From DATDRS01 sp035291605 (GTDB lineage Bacteria; Chloroflexota; Anaerolineae; Anaerolineales; UBA6663), in NCBI GenBank assembly GCA_035291605.1, contig DATDRS010000245.1:1-33906 (forward strand): 33,906 bases of DNA, written 5' to 3'. The position numbers and the translations under genes are program-made. Positions 1 through 9,862 of this stretch are shown one piece after another. The notes under the pieces were generated by a model, which had not been told where the DNA came from, made no database searches, and saw nothing but the letters and a program-made list of their open reading frames with translations. Positions within the stretch are counted from its first letter, which is position 1, and each line of letters begins with the position of its first letter.

Positions 1-1
1 C

Positions 2-1509
2 CGCCTGATCGGGATCACGGACACGAGCATGTTGCGCCCGCAGGTGTTCGCGCTGCAACAGGGCGGGCCAGGCGAGCCTTCGATTGGCCTGGCCGCTTCG
101 GAGAAACAGGCGATTGACGCGGCGCTCGCAAGCCTGGCGCAAGAAGACGTGCGCTTCTGGGCGCGCCCCGACCGGGTGTGGAACGCGCGCGGGGCAGCCA
201 CACGGACGGCGGCGCGTTCCTCTTCGACGTGCGGCGCGATAAAGACGGGACGGCGGAACTGATCTGCCACGACAAGTTTTGCCGCCCGATTGTCATTGGG
301 GAAGGCGCCCGGCCGTACTTCCGCCCGGCGAATGGTCATCACGCTCGGCTATCGCCGCTCACCGTGAGCGGGTCGCCGCCATCCCGGTATGAGCAGGCGC
401 GCCAGCAGTTGCCGCGTTGGACATACGAGGCGGCCATCGCCTTTCTCGACGCGCTCACGGCCAATCTTGAAGATGATGCAGCCCGCCGCTTCGCGCTGGA
501 AACGCTCACGCTGTTGGTTGATCGCCGCTATCCGACGGGCAACCTGCGTCGGAGCTCGTGGTTAGCCCTATGTGACCAGGCGCTGGCGGAAGTCTTCAGC
601 GCGATTCGGGCCGCGCCGTCGGCCGGGTATGCGTTTCATGCGTATAGACAGCCGCCGTCGGATCAGAGATTTGAGAATCAGGCGCTGGTGATTGACGCTC
701 GCGGCTTTGCCCCCGAAGGGCCGGACTCTCTCGCGCTCGAAATTGTGCGGCTGGCGCGGCGCGGGTTCCGCCACGTGATCGTCGCGCGCGCCCGCGGCCA
801 CCGCTTCATCGGCAACGGCCTTGGCCCCAACGCCGACGGCCTCCGCATCGAGGTCTACGGCTCGTCAGGCGATTATCTGGCTTCGGGGGCGGATGGCGCG
901 GAGATCATCGTCCACGGGAATGCGCAAGATCAACTCGCGCAGATCATGAAGAGCGGCAAACTGGTCGTGCACGGCGACGTGGGGCAGACGTTCATGTACG
1001 CGGCGAAAGGCGGGGAGGTCTACGTGCTGGGGAATGCCGCCGGCCGCCCGCTGATCAACGCCGTCGGCAAACCACGCGTCGTCATCAATGGCACGTGCCT
1101 TGATTACCTGGCCGAATCGTTCATGGCGGGCGATCCCCTCAACGGCGGCGGGTTTGTCGCGCTCAACGGCGTAGCGTTCGGCCCGGATGGGAATCTGGTC
1201 GAGCTGGAGACGCCGTATCCTGGCGGCAATCTGTTCTCGCTCGCCTCGGGCGGCGCGATTTTCGTGCGCGACCCGCATTGTAGATTGGGAGAGGACCAGC
1301 TCAACGGCGGCGAGTTCACCGCCTTTGAGGCGAGGCACTGGGCATTGCTTGGCCCGCTGTTGGAGGAGAACGAACGGTTGTTTGGCATCCCCATCTCCTG
1401 GCTGTTGCAGGTGGACGGCGTGGACGCGCCGCCAGAGCGCGTTTACCGCGCGATCTTCCCGTCAGGTCACAAAGCGTTGCTGCCCGAGGAGGCCTGGGTC
1501 GCGCACTGA
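2..1509 (+). CDS. GltB-like amidotransferase/GXGXG-domain protein, C-terminal part, with a one-base frameshift
   Basis: The gene enters from the left edge, so its N-terminus is missing. Positions 2 to 193 read in one frame with sequence typical of the end of a class II glutamine amidotransferase domain (GGPGEPSIGLAASEKQ). From 196 the protein continues in another frame (SHTDGGAFLFDVRRDK). Adding one G to the G-run at 191-194 would restore a single reading frame. The C-terminal half (about 830-1400) has the glycine-rich repeats of the glutamate synthase alpha-subunit GXGXG beta-helix domain, including GADGAEIIVHGNAQD and GEVYVLGNAAGRP. The family relation is to glutamate synthase domains 1 and 3; no FMN/FeS synthase domain is visible here. 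The product is probably a glutamate-synthase-like accessory subunit, with substrate unknown. The frameshift is either a sequencing error or a real lesion. Confidence 0.7.
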
Positions 1510-1522
1510 TGCCGCACCGTAA

Positions 1523-1550
1523 TTGACAACTTGCCAGAGCGGGCTAGAAT
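1523..1550 (+). promoter_or_regulatory. Sigma70-type promoter of the zinc-ribbon gene at 1586
   Basis: A consensus -35 box TTGACA (1523-1528) is followed after 16 bases by TAGAAT (1545-1550). Transcription would begin near 1557, leaving a leader of about 30 nt that contains a GGAGG ribosome-binding site. A possible TTG start at 1523 is actually the -35 box, so the longer reading frame should not be used. Confidence 0.7.
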
Positions 1551-1585
1551 GGGCGCGACATTTTTTGGCCCGGAGGCTAAATCCC

Positions 1586-1882
1586 GTGCAAACCTGCGGC
1601 AATTGCAACACTCAATCGCCCGACACCGTGCCTACCTGCCCGCGCTGCGGCCTGGACCTGCGCACACATTCGCTGACCTCGCTGGCCCGCGCCAGGATGC
1701 AGCAAAATGATCGCGTCAGTATGATCCGCGTTTCGATCTCACATGATTGCTGTCCCGCCTGCGCCGCCGCGCAAGGCGCGTACCCCAAGGACCAGGTTCC
1801 GACTCTGCCCATCGAGGGGTGTTCACACGGCCTCGGATGCCGGTGCTTTTACGAGCCGGTGCTGACCGAGATCTATCCCTGA
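1586..1882 (+). CDS. Small zinc-ribbon protein of unknown function
   Basis: This predicted 98-residue protein starts at GTG 1586, with GGAGG at 1572-1576 nine bases upstream and a consensus promoter before that. The N-terminus is a zinc ribbon with two CxxC pairs (CGNC...CPRC, residues 4-22). The C-terminal half has a second Cys-rich module: CCPAC, then Y-P-K-D, a PTLPIEGC segment and a GCRCFYEP end. That spacing resembles the Cys/His tail of phage minor-head-like and other small metal-binding domains, but I do not recognise a named family. It ends 9 bp from the convergent nucleotidyltransferase gene. It is probably a soluble, zinc-stabilised protein; no function can be assigned. Confidence 0.7.
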   Translation: MQTCGNCNTQSPDTVPTCPRCGLDLRTHSLTSLARARMQQNDRVSMIRVSISHDCCPACAAAQGAYPKDQVPTLPIEGCSHGLGCRCFYEPVLTEIYP

Positions 1883-1891
1883 GCGACTCGT

Positions 1892-3532
1892 TTATTTGTC
1901 CGCCAGGCGCTCCCGGACAAAAACGAGTGCGGCTTCCCGATCGGGGACCTCGCCGGCCGCCTGGGCTTCGCGCACCGCGTCGAGCAGCCGGCCCAACTGG
2001 GGGCCGGCCTCCAGGCCAAACTCGGCAATCAAATCGTGGCCGGTGATCAGAGTTGAGGGTGAGACGGCCTCTTCCGGGCGTTCAAAGTACGCCGTCAGCA
2101 GTTGTGCGCAGATGGCGACGTGCCTGGCCCATTCGGCCTGAGGCGGCGTCCCGGCGTCGTCCTTGGCGAGGAAGTCGGCGAGCGAAAGCAACACAATGTC
2201 CACCCCCGCCTCGCCCGTGTCGCGGAAGAAGCGGTAAATGGCGCGCCGCGTCACAGGCGCATCCTGCTTCGAGAGATGCCGCGCCCGCATGTGGTGCGCG
2301 ACGATGGTTTTCAGGCGCTTGACCTCGTCGCCGCTGAAGTGCAGGCGGACCAAACATTGGGCGGCCATCTCGGCGCCCAGCGTTTCGTGGTTAAGGAACC
2401 GGATGCGGCCATCAGGGTCAACCGTGCGCGTCTCGGGTTTGCCGACGTCGTGCAGCAGCGCGGCGAGCATCAGCAGCCAGCGCGCCGGGCGGTCGCCGCT
2501 GAGAAGGTCCTGTAGATGCTGGTGGAGCGCCTGCCGGTGGCGGCCGAGTTGGACTGAGACCAGACCGAGCGTGAGTTCCGAGGCCGCGTCCACGTCGTGC
2601 ACGGGAGCGAGCACGGTCAGCACGTCCGCCAGCCGGGCGACGGTCGCGAGCGTGTGTTCCCAGACGTCCAGTCTGTGCGGCGGGGATTGCGTCACCCCTT
2701 TAAGCGCCGACAACTCCGGCGCGAGGTAATCGAGCAGGCCCAACAGGTCGAGGGCGCGCAGCGCCGCCGCCGGACGCGGCCCTCCCAGGCAGCGGATGAA
2801 TTCATCCCGCCTCCGTTCGGGTGAGACTCCGCCGAGCGCGGCGGATTGCGCCCGGATTTGAGCGCGCGTCTCCTTGTCAATTTTGAAATCGAGTTGGGCC
2901 GCGAGGCGGATGGCGCGGACCCCGCGCAGCGGATCGTCGGCGATGGCGGCGGGCGAGCAGGCGCGGATGATTTTCAGGCGCAAGTCGCCCTCGCCGTTCA
3001 ACGGATCGAGGATGGATTCGGGATCAGCCAGGTCCACGGCGAGAGCGTTGAGCGTGAAATCGCGCGCGGCGAGGTCGGCGTGGATGTCCACCCCGCGCAG
3101 CCGGGCGAAGTCGAGCGTGTAACGCGCCTCCGCGCGGGTGAGGATGACCCGGCCCACGTCGCGGTCCGAGTCGAGCGGGTAAAAGGCTGCGTGCAGGGCG
3201 TTTGCGACCGCGCGGGCGGCGGCCAGGGCGTCGCCGTCCACCGCAAAGTCAAAGTCGCTCACCCGGCGGTTGAGCAGCAGGTCCCGGAGCGCCCCGCCCA
3301 CCAGCCAGACGCGCAGGTTCCCCGGCAGGGCCTGGCGAGTTTCGGCGATGAGGGGGGGCAGTTCCAGCGCGGCGAGTTCGGACACGAAGAAGACCTGCGG
3401 CGTTTCTTTATGGCGCGAGAGTTGGGCGGCGATGCGGGCCTCGTCCGCCGTCAGACTCACCGCCACCACGCGGCCCTGCGCGACGGCGACCCAGCGCCCG
3501 GCATAGGGCCGCAAACTGGTCCTGAGTTTCAC
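1892..3532 (-). CDS. Poly(A) polymerase / tRNA nucleotidyltransferase family protein with HD domain
   Basis: The enzyme adds nucleotides to RNA 3' ends (CCA addition or polyadenylation; the sequence does not separate these). The start is GTG 3530-3532, preceded by AAGGAGG. Residues 1-55 form a small extra N-terminal domain resembling DUF5678. The nucleotidyltransferase head follows, with WLVGGALRD at about 76-84 and the metal-binding DFDFAVDG at 93-100. The RNA-binding region lies at about 195-290, and an HD domain has LLHDVGK at 359-365 and HH near 415. At 546 residues it is longer than a minimal CCA enzyme because of the extra N-terminal domain and HD domain. It lies downstream of hpt and may be co-transcribed with tdk-hpt. 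Confidence 0.88.
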   Translation of the reverse strand: MKLRTSLRPYAGRWVAVAQGRVVAVSLTADEARIAAQLSRHKETPQVFFVSELAALELPPLIAETRQALPGNLRVWLVGGALRDLLLNRRVSDFDFAVDGDALAAARAVANALHAAFYPLDSDRDVGRVILTRAEARYTLDFARLRGVDIHADLAARDFTLNALAVDLADPESILDPLNGEGDLRLKIIRACSPAAIADDPLRGVRAIRLAAQLDFKIDKETRAQIRAQSAALGGVSPERRRDEFIRCLGGPRPAAALRALDLLGLLDYLAPELSALKGVTQSPPHRLDVWEHTLATVARLADVLTVLAPVHDVDAASELTLGLVSVQLGRHRQALHQHLQDLLSGDRPARWLLMLAALLHDVGKPETRTVDPDGRIRFLNHETLGAEMAAQCLVRLHFSGDEVKRLKTIVAHHMRARHLSKQDAPVTRRAIYRFFRDTGEAGVDIVLLSLADFLAKDDAGTPPQAEWARHVAICAQLLTAYFERPEEAVSPSTLITGHDLIAEFGLEAGPQLGRLLDAVREAQAAGEVPDREAALVFVRERLADK

Positions 3533-3599
3533 GCACGCCCTCCTTCCGCCAGACCGTGCGGACGATGATAGGCGCGCGGCGGGCGGCTGTCAATGGAGG

Positions 3600-4160
3600 C
3601 TATTCGGGTGTGAGATTGATCTCCGGCTTGACGACGCCGATGAACGGCAGGTTGCGGAAGTATTCGTCAATGTCCAGGCCGTAGCCGAAGACGAACTTGT
3701 TGGGGATCTCGAAGCCGCGATAGTGCAGCGGCACGACCACCTCGCGCCGTTCGCTCTTGTCGAGCAGCGCGCAGATTTTCAGCGAGGCCGGGCGGCGGGT
3801 GGCGAGGATTTCCAGCACCGCCGCGATGGTGTGGCCGGTGTCCACGATGTCCTCGACCACCAGCACGTGCCGCCCCTCGATGCTCTGGTTGATGTCGAAG
3901 AGGATGCGCACCTGGCCGGACGAGGCGCGCGCGCCTGCGCCGTATGAGGTGACCGCCATGAAGTCAATCGCGTGCGGGATGGTGATATAGCGCATCAGGT
4001 CGGTGAGGAACATGACCCCGCCGCGCAGGATGCAGATGAGCAGCAGGTCCTCCCCGACGTAATCGCGGCTGATGTCGGCCGCCAGCTCCTGGATGCGCGT
4101 CTTGAGCCGGTCTTCAGAGACGAGCACCTCGGCCAGGATGTCGCGGTAATCGGTGACCAT
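3600..4160 (-). CDS. hpt: Hypoxanthine phosphoribosyltransferase
   Basis: This enzyme salvages hypoxanthine and guanine by transferring ribose-5-phosphate from PRPP, giving IMP or GMP in the cytoplasm. The 186-residue protein has the usual length. Visible motifs are ILRGGVMFLTDL (residues 44-55), a flexible-loop region TSYGAGARASSG (71-82) and the PRPP loop VVEDIVDTG (101-109). The ATG start at 4158-4160 has GGAGG six bases upstream. It follows tdk by 11 bp, so the two are a nucleoside-salvage pair. Confidence 0.95.
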   Translation of the reverse strand: MVTDYRDILAEVLVSEDRLKTRIQELAADISRDYVGEDLLLICILRGGVMFLTDLMRYITIPHAIDFMAVTSYGAGARASSGQVRILFDINQSIEGRHVLVVEDIVDTGHTIAAVLEILATRRPASLKICALLDKSERREVVVPLHYRGFEIPNKFVFGYGLDIDEYFRNLPFIGVVKPEINLTPE

Positions 4161-4171
4161 GCCTGCCTCCT

Positions 4172-4744
4172 TCAGTCGCGCGGCACAATGTGGTGCTCGC
4201 GGCAGCGCGCCTCGTACATCTCGCTGGCCCCCACGACGACCACCGGATCGTCGTACTGCGCCGGCTGGCCGTCAATCAACCGCTGGGTGCGGGAGGCCTC
4301 CCCGCCGCACACGGCGCAGATGGCGTGCAGCTTGTCCACATGCTCGGCCAGAGCCAGCAGCTCCGGCATTGGCCCAAATGGCTCGCCGCGGAAGTCCTGA
4401 TCCAGCCCCGCGACGAGGACCCGGACGCCGCGCGCCGCCAGCGTCCGGCACACGTCGCTCACATCCGGGCCGAAAAACTGGGCCTCGTCCAGCGCCACGA
4501 TGGTCGTGTCCGCCTCGACGCGTGGGAGCAGGTCGGTCGCCTGATGGATGGGCGTGGCCTCAAATTCACTCCCCGCGTGCGAGGTCACTTTCTCGACCGA
4601 GTAGCGGTTGTCAATGATCGGCTTGAAGACCTGCACCTTTTGCCGGGCGATGCGCGCGCGGCGCAGGCGGCGGATCAGCTCGTCCGTCTTGCCGCTGAAC
4701 ATGGAGCCGGTGATGACTTCAATGGAACCATAGGTATGTTTCAT
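4172..4744 (-). CDS. tdk: Thymidine kinase (type II)
   Basis: The enzyme phosphorylates thymidine with ATP to give dTMP in pyrimidine salvage. The 190-residue length fits type II thymidine kinases. The P-loop GSMFSGKT is at residues 13-20, and the DEAQF motif with the catalytic glutamate is at 86-90. A zinc site is formed by C143, C146, C181 and H184. Its start lies only about 20 bases downstream of the rpmE terminator hairpin, so its promoter must overlap the terminator or it depends on read-through. It is followed by hpt. Confidence 0.95.
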   Translation of the reverse strand: MKHTYGSIEVITGSMFSGKTDELIRRLRRARIARQKVQVFKPIIDNRYSVEKVTSHAGSEFEATPIHQATDLLPRVEADTTIVALDEAQFFGPDVSDVCRTLAARGVRVLVAGLDQDFRGEPFGPMPELLALAEHVDKLHAICAVCGGEASRTQRLIDGQPAQYDDPVVVVGASEMYEARCREHHIVPRD

Positions 4745-4764
4745 GCCTGCCTCATGTCTCGGGA

Positions 4765-4804
4765 ATTGAAAAGCACAGGGCAGATGCGGTCGGCATCTGC
4801 CCTG
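4765..4804 (-). terminator. Intrinsic terminator after rpmE
   Basis: A 12-bp perfect stem (4776-4787 with 4793-4804, core AGGGCAGATGC) closes a 5-base loop. On the minus strand it is followed by GTGCTTTTCAATT. It lies 73 bp past the rpmE stop and just before tdk, so it separates the ribosomal-protein operon from the salvage operon. Confidence 0.7.
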
Positions 4805-4876
4805 GAGTCTACCTCACTTTCGTCGCCGGCCGGTCAGAGACTGTCCTAAGACTTGCTCTCGGGCCGCAGCGCCAGC

Positions 4877-5341
4877 CTAAGCCTCGACCGTCTCTTCGGC
4901 CAGGAAGCCGCGGGCGCGCAGGCGTTTCTTCAAGTCAATGAGGCCCTTGCGGCCCAGCCCATCCATCGCCAGCATCGCATCATCCCCCACGCCCAGGCGC
5001 TCGAGGACGAGCGTGATGGTCGTCAAGCCGGCCTTGGTCAGCGTGCCCTCCACGCGCTCACCCAGGCCCAGGGCGCTGACCGGCTGGTCGGTCGAGGCTC
5101 TGGCAGCCGTGCGCGCGGCGGCCGTCGCCTGATACTGATTGCGGGCTTCCAGTTTCTTATAGAAGCGATCCACCTGGCCTTCCGTGTCCACGATGCGCTG
5201 CTCACCCGTGAAGTATGGGTGGCAGTTGTAGCACACGTCCGTGCGGATCTCCGGCCGGGTGGAACCGGTCGTCCAGGTGTTGCCGCACGAACAGATCACT
5301 TTGGCTTCCGGATAATACTTGGGGTGAATGCCTTCTTTCAT
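4877..5341 (-). CDS. rpmE: Ribosomal protein L31 fused to an RNA polymerase alpha-CTD-like domain
   Basis: Residues 1-65 are a zinc-type L31 of the large ribosomal subunit, with the four zinc cysteines C17, C19, C37 and C40 and the usual MKEGIHPKYY start. Residues 70-87 are an Ala/Thr/Arg-rich linker. Residues 88-148 match the helix-hairpin-helix C-terminal domain of RNA polymerase alpha in pattern: GLGERVEGTLTKAG, then LGVGDD, then DGLGRKGLIDLKKRL. Normal L31 is about 65-90 residues; this one has 154. The start has AGAGGT upstream. It follows rpmA on the minus strand and ends before a strong terminator. L31 identity is secure; the role of the C-terminal domain (extra rRNA, DNA or protein contact) is inference. 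Confidence 0.93.
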   Translation of the reverse strand: MKEGIHPKYYPEAKVICSCGNTWTTGSTRPEIRTDVCYNCHPYFTGEQRIVDTEGQVDRFYKKLEARNQYQATAAARTAARASTDQPVSALGLGERVEGTLTKAGLTTITLVLERLGVGDDAMLAMDGLGRKGLIDLKKRLRARGFLAEETVEA

Positions 5342-5361
5342 GTTTACCTCTTGCCCCAGAC

Positions 5362-5380
5362 GGGCGCAGCGACTGCGCCC
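5362..5380. repeat. Small REP-like palindrome between rpmA and rpmE
   Basis: GGGCGCAG (5362-5369) and CTGCGCCC (5373-5380) form an 8-bp perfect stem with a 3-base loop. No T-run follows on either strand. It could be a dispersed palindromic repeat or an mRNA-processing hairpin within the operon. Confidence 0.45.
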
Positions 5381-5471
5381 CTACGGCCACTGGGGGTTCC
5401 GTCGGTCGGGTGAGCCTGGGGCCGGGCGTCACACGACTCTTGGGAACAGTGGCGGTTGACCTGCCTGCGCC

Positions 5472-5738
5472 TCAATCGGCGGGCTGCGCCGGGACGACGC
5501 TCACGCGTTTGCGCCCGCCGGGCAGCGTTTCGAACTGGACGAGGCCGTCGGCGGTGGCGAACAGCGTGTCGTCCCGGCCGATCATCACGTTCGCGCCGGC
5601 GTGGAACTTGGTGCCGCGCTGGCGGACGATGATGTGGCCGGAGCGCACGCGCTCACCGCCGAATTTCTTGACGCCGAGACGCTGGGAATTGCTGTCGCGA
5701 CCGTTGCGGCTGGAGCCGCCGCCCTTCTTGTGTGCCAT
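5472..5738 (-). CDS. rpmA: Ribosomal protein L27
   Basis: This large-subunit protein sits near the peptidyl-transferase centre. It is 88 residues, the usual length, beginning MAHKKGGGSSRNGRDS, the unprocessed N-terminus typical outside Firmicutes. The segment GVKKFGGERVRSGHIIVRQRG is diagnostic of the family, as is GRDDTLFATADG. It lies 6 bp after rplU, and rpmE follows after a 130-bp gap with a small palindrome. Confidence 0.97.
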   Translation of the reverse strand: MAHKKGGGSSRNGRDSNSQRLGVKKFGGERVRSGHIIVRQRGTKFHAGANVMIGRDDTLFATADGLVQFETLPGGRKRVSVVPAQPAD

Positions 5739-5744
5739 AGTCTT

Positions 5745-6059
5745 TTACCCTGAAATCTTCTCAATCTTGAGCCTGGTATATTGCTGCCGGTGGCCGGCCT
5801 TGCGGCGCTGGCGCTCCTTCGCCTTGTAACGGAACACCGTCAACTTCGGGCCTTTGATCTGCTCGAGAACGGTGGCGGTGACACTGGCTCCCGCCACGGT
5901 AGGGGCGCCCACTTTCACGTCCCCGTCGTGGGCGATGAGGAGCACTTCGGTGAAATCGTGCGCGGCCCCGGCTTCCACGGGCAGGCGGTCCACCTCGACG
6001 GTGGCGCCTTCTTCGCAGCGGTATTGCTTGCCGCCGCTTTGAACGATGGCGTACTTCAT
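5745..6059 (-). CDS. rplU: Ribosomal protein L21
   Basis: This 50S subunit protein binds 23S rRNA. It is 104 residues with the family start MKYAIVQSGGKQYRCEEG and the C-terminal KAKERQRRKAGHRQQYTRLKI basic region. The ATG at 6057-6059 has CTCCT (complement of AGGAG) nine bases upstream. A consensus promoter (6175-6204) and a hairpin leader precede it, so it is the first gene of the rplU-rpmA-rpmE operon. Confidence 0.97.
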   Translation of the reverse strand: MKYAIVQSGGKQYRCEEGATVEVDRLPVEAGAAHDFTEVLLIAHDGDVKVGAPTVAGASVTATVLEQIKGPKLTVFRYKAKERQRRKAGHRQQYTRLKIEKISG

Positions 6060-6141
6060 CCTTCTTTTCTCCTTCTCTTCGCCGTCACTGGTGTGAGAGG
6101 CAGGGTGCCAGTCAACGGGGAAGGTTGGTTAAAACAAGCAT

Positions 6142-6166
6142 TTGCCCCGGCATTCAACCGAGGCAA
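6142..6166 (-). promoter_or_regulatory. 5'-end hairpin in the rplU leader RNA
   Basis: A 9-bp stem (6158-6166 with 6142-6150, one G-U pair) closes a 7-base loop. On the minus strand it is followed by ATGCTTGTTTT. The predicted transcription start is about 6168, so the hairpin is the very first part of the mRNA. It could be an attenuator or a 5'-stabilising stem. The leader to the ATG is about 110 nt. Confidence 0.5.
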
Positions 6167-6174
6167 CGTCAGAC

Positions 6175-6204
6175 ATTATAGCCGGGGGAGCAGCCTTTTG
6201 TCAA
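6175..6204 (-). promoter_or_regulatory. Sigma70-type promoter of the rplU-rpmA-rpmE operon
   Basis: On the minus strand TTGACA (6199-6204) and a perfect TATAAT (6175-6180) are separated by 18 bases. Transcription would start near 6168, about 110 nt upstream of rplU. Confidence 0.8.
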
Positions 6205-6233
6205 TCTAAGTATTTTGGGGGTCATCACCAGAA

Positions 6234-6725
6234 CTAATTCGCCTTGCCCAGCAGCAGCCGGTAGGCATGCCGGGCAGTCTGATATTCAGGGTTGAGCGCC
6301 AACGCATCCCGGTAGCATTGCCGGGCCTTGTCCCACTTGCCAAAGTGCTCGTGGACGCGCCCCAGGTTCATGTGCGCAAATTCGCGGTTTTCGTAACGCG
6401 GCGCGGCGATGGCCTTCTCCAGCCAGGGGATGGCTTCCCGCCACCAGCCCAGCTCGATAAAATACGCGCCGATGTCGTTGTACGGGTTCCCGAAGGTCGG
6501 GTCCACCGCAATCGCCTTCTGGCATTCCTCAACGGCCTCTTCGTAACGGTTGAGCATGGAGTAGACCCAGCCGAGGAAGGTGTGCGCCTCCGCCGTGGGG
6601 TAGTGGGAGATGGACTCCTTGTACAGCCGGATGGCGTCGGCGAGCGCGCCGCGTTGTTGCAGGAGGTAAGCGCGCTGGAAAAGATGCCGGGCCGCGCGCG
6701 CTGGCGCAGAATCGTCGTCGAGCAC
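6234..6725 (-). CDS. Tetratricopeptide-repeat protein
   Basis: The 163-residue protein is almost entirely TPR repeats: about four 34-residue units, for example AEAHTFLGWVYSMLNRYEEA at 50-69, then GNPYNDIGAYFIELGWWREA and FAHMNLGRVHEHFGKWDKA. No signal peptide or membrane segment is visible, so it is probably a cytoplasmic scaffold or protein-interaction module. The start is a GTG (6723-6725) with no clear ribosome-binding site, so the exact N-terminus is uncertain. It follows the phosphodiesterase gene by 44 bp on the same strand. Confidence 0.8.
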   Translation of the reverse strand: MLDDDSAPARAARHLFQRAYLLQQRGALADAIRLYKESISHYPTAEAHTFLGWVYSMLNRYEEAVEECQKAIAVDPTFGNPYNDIGAYFIELGWWREAIPWLEKAIAAPRYENREFAHMNLGRVHEHFGKWDKARQCYRDALALNPEYQTARHAYRLLLGKAN

Positions 6726-6769
6726 GTCTGCAATTTACCACAGAATCGGCCCGCCGGGGATTTAGAGCC

Positions 6770-7555
6770 TCACGCCTCGAACGCTTCCTCCACGCAGCGC
6801 CCCTCCCACGCGTGATGCGGCGAGAGCCCCAACAGACGCGCCAGCGTCGGCGCGGTATCCAGCAGGCTGACCGGGCCGGTGAGCGTGTACCCCTGGCGGA
6901 TGCCCGGCCCCGCGATGACCCAGGGGATGGTCATGTCCTCGGCCAGGTCGGTCCCGTGGTTGCGGTCGTGCCCTCCGTGGTCGCTGTGAATCAGCGTCAG
7001 ACTATCTGTGGGCAGGGCGTCGAGCACGGTCTTCAGCAAGCGGTCAACGAACGCAGCCTGGGCCAGATAATCGTGGGACATCCAGCCGTACGCATGTCCG
7101 GCCGTGTCCACCGTGCCAAAATAGATGAAGACAAAATCCAGCCGATCGCTGGAGATCGCCCGCGCGGCTTCGGCGGCGACGCCGACGTCCCCGTCCTGGT
7201 CCTCGGCGGTGTCGCGGAAGTGCGCGAACCACAGGCTGCCCGGCTGGCTCACGTTGCGCAGCGGCTCCCAGTTATAAATGAACGCGCACCGCTTGCCGCT
7301 CGCTTTCGCCACATCCACCAGGCCGGGGAGGGGGCGGGCCATCGGGCTCCAAGTGTTCGTCGTCACCCCGTGGCGGACCGGCGGCACGCTGTGAAAGATG
7401 GACATGTGGCAGGGCAGGGTGATGGACGGCAGGACGCTCGACGCGCGCAGTGTGGACGCCCCGCGCGTCATCACCCCGGACAGCGCCGGGCAGTGTTCCG
7501 GCGTTACGGCCTCGGGGCGGAGGCCGTCAATCATGATGAAGGTGACAATCGGCAT
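6770..7555 (-). CDS. Alkaline-phosphatase-superfamily phosphodiesterase/nucleotide pyrophosphatase
   Basis: This 261-residue protein belongs to the type I phosphodiesterase/nucleotide pyrophosphatase family, metal-dependent hydrolases of phosphodiesters. The N-terminus MPIVTFIMIDGLRPEA carries the first metal-binding Asp, and TLPCHMSIFHSVPP contains the nucleophile region near residue 46. The metal site FGTVDTAGHAYGW follows, then DHGGHDRNHGTD. There is no signal peptide, so it is probably cytoplasmic. The start has AGGAG upstream. It is divergent from glgX across a palindromic repeat. The substrate is unknown. Confidence 0.85.
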   Translation of the reverse strand: MPIVTFIMIDGLRPEAVTPEHCPALSGVMTRGASTLRASSVLPSITLPCHMSIFHSVPPVRHGVTTNTWSPMARPLPGLVDVAKASGKRCAFIYNWEPLRNVSQPGSLWFAHFRDTAEDQDGDVGVAAEAARAISSDRLDFVFIYFGTVDTAGHAYGWMSHDYLAQAAFVDRLLKTVLDALPTDSLTLIHSDHGGHDRNHGTDLAEDMTIPWVIAGPGIRQGYTLTGPVSLLDTAPTLARLLGLSPHHAWEGRCVEEAFEA

Positions 7556-7579
7556 CGCTTCTCCTCATCTAATTTGAGA

Positions 7580-7606
7580 CCTGCCGGGTCTCGACGACCC
7601 GGCAGG
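7580..7606. repeat. REP-like palindrome between divergent genes
   Basis: CCTGCCGGGTC (7580-7590) and its exact complement (7596-7606) form an 11-bp stem with a 5-base loop. It lies between two genes transcribed away from each other, where a terminator makes no sense, so a dispersed REP-type element is the better reading. Confidence 0.55.
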
Positions 7607-7684
7607 CCTGATGGCCCTGATTATATGCTATTCGCCCTCTCGACAAAACTTGACCTTCTCGCCATCTGCACTACTATTACGCCT

Positions 7685-9746
<2,062 letters not shown>

Positions 9747-9748
<2 letters not shown>

Positions 9749-9767
9749 GCCCGGACGAACCGGGCCT
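9747..9767. terminator. Hairpin between glgX and the convergent tRNA gene
   Basis: AGGCCCGG (9747-9754) pairs with CCGGGCCT (9760-9767) around a 5-base loop and overlaps the glgX stop codon. On the minus strand it is followed by ATTCTTTCC, so it best serves the tRNA transcript. It may also be a REP-like element. Confidence 0.5.
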
Positions 9768-9774
9768 GACGGAG

Positions 9775-9846
9775 TGCCCCTGCGGTGACTCGAACACCGG
9801 CATCCACCTCCGGAGGGTGGCGCTCTATCCACTGAGCTACAGGGGC
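9775..9846 (-). tRNA. tRNA-Arg (anticodon CCG)
   Basis: The minus strand folds as a full cloverleaf of 72 nt: acceptor stem GCCCCTG/CAGGGGC, D-arm GCTC...GAGC, anticodon stem CCACC/GGTGG with loop CTCCGGA, a 4-base variable loop, and T-arm CGGTG TTCGAGT CACCG. The anticodon CCG reads CGG codons. The 3' CCA is not encoded and must be added enzymatically. Confidence 0.95.
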
Positions 9847-9862
9847 GCGTATAACTGAGAGG

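Noticed and set aside
6812..7684. Long N-terminal extension of the glgX reading frame (frame opens at 6812)
   Set aside because: It is antisense to the phosphodiesterase gene, has no family similarity and is far beyond the normal GlgX N-terminus.
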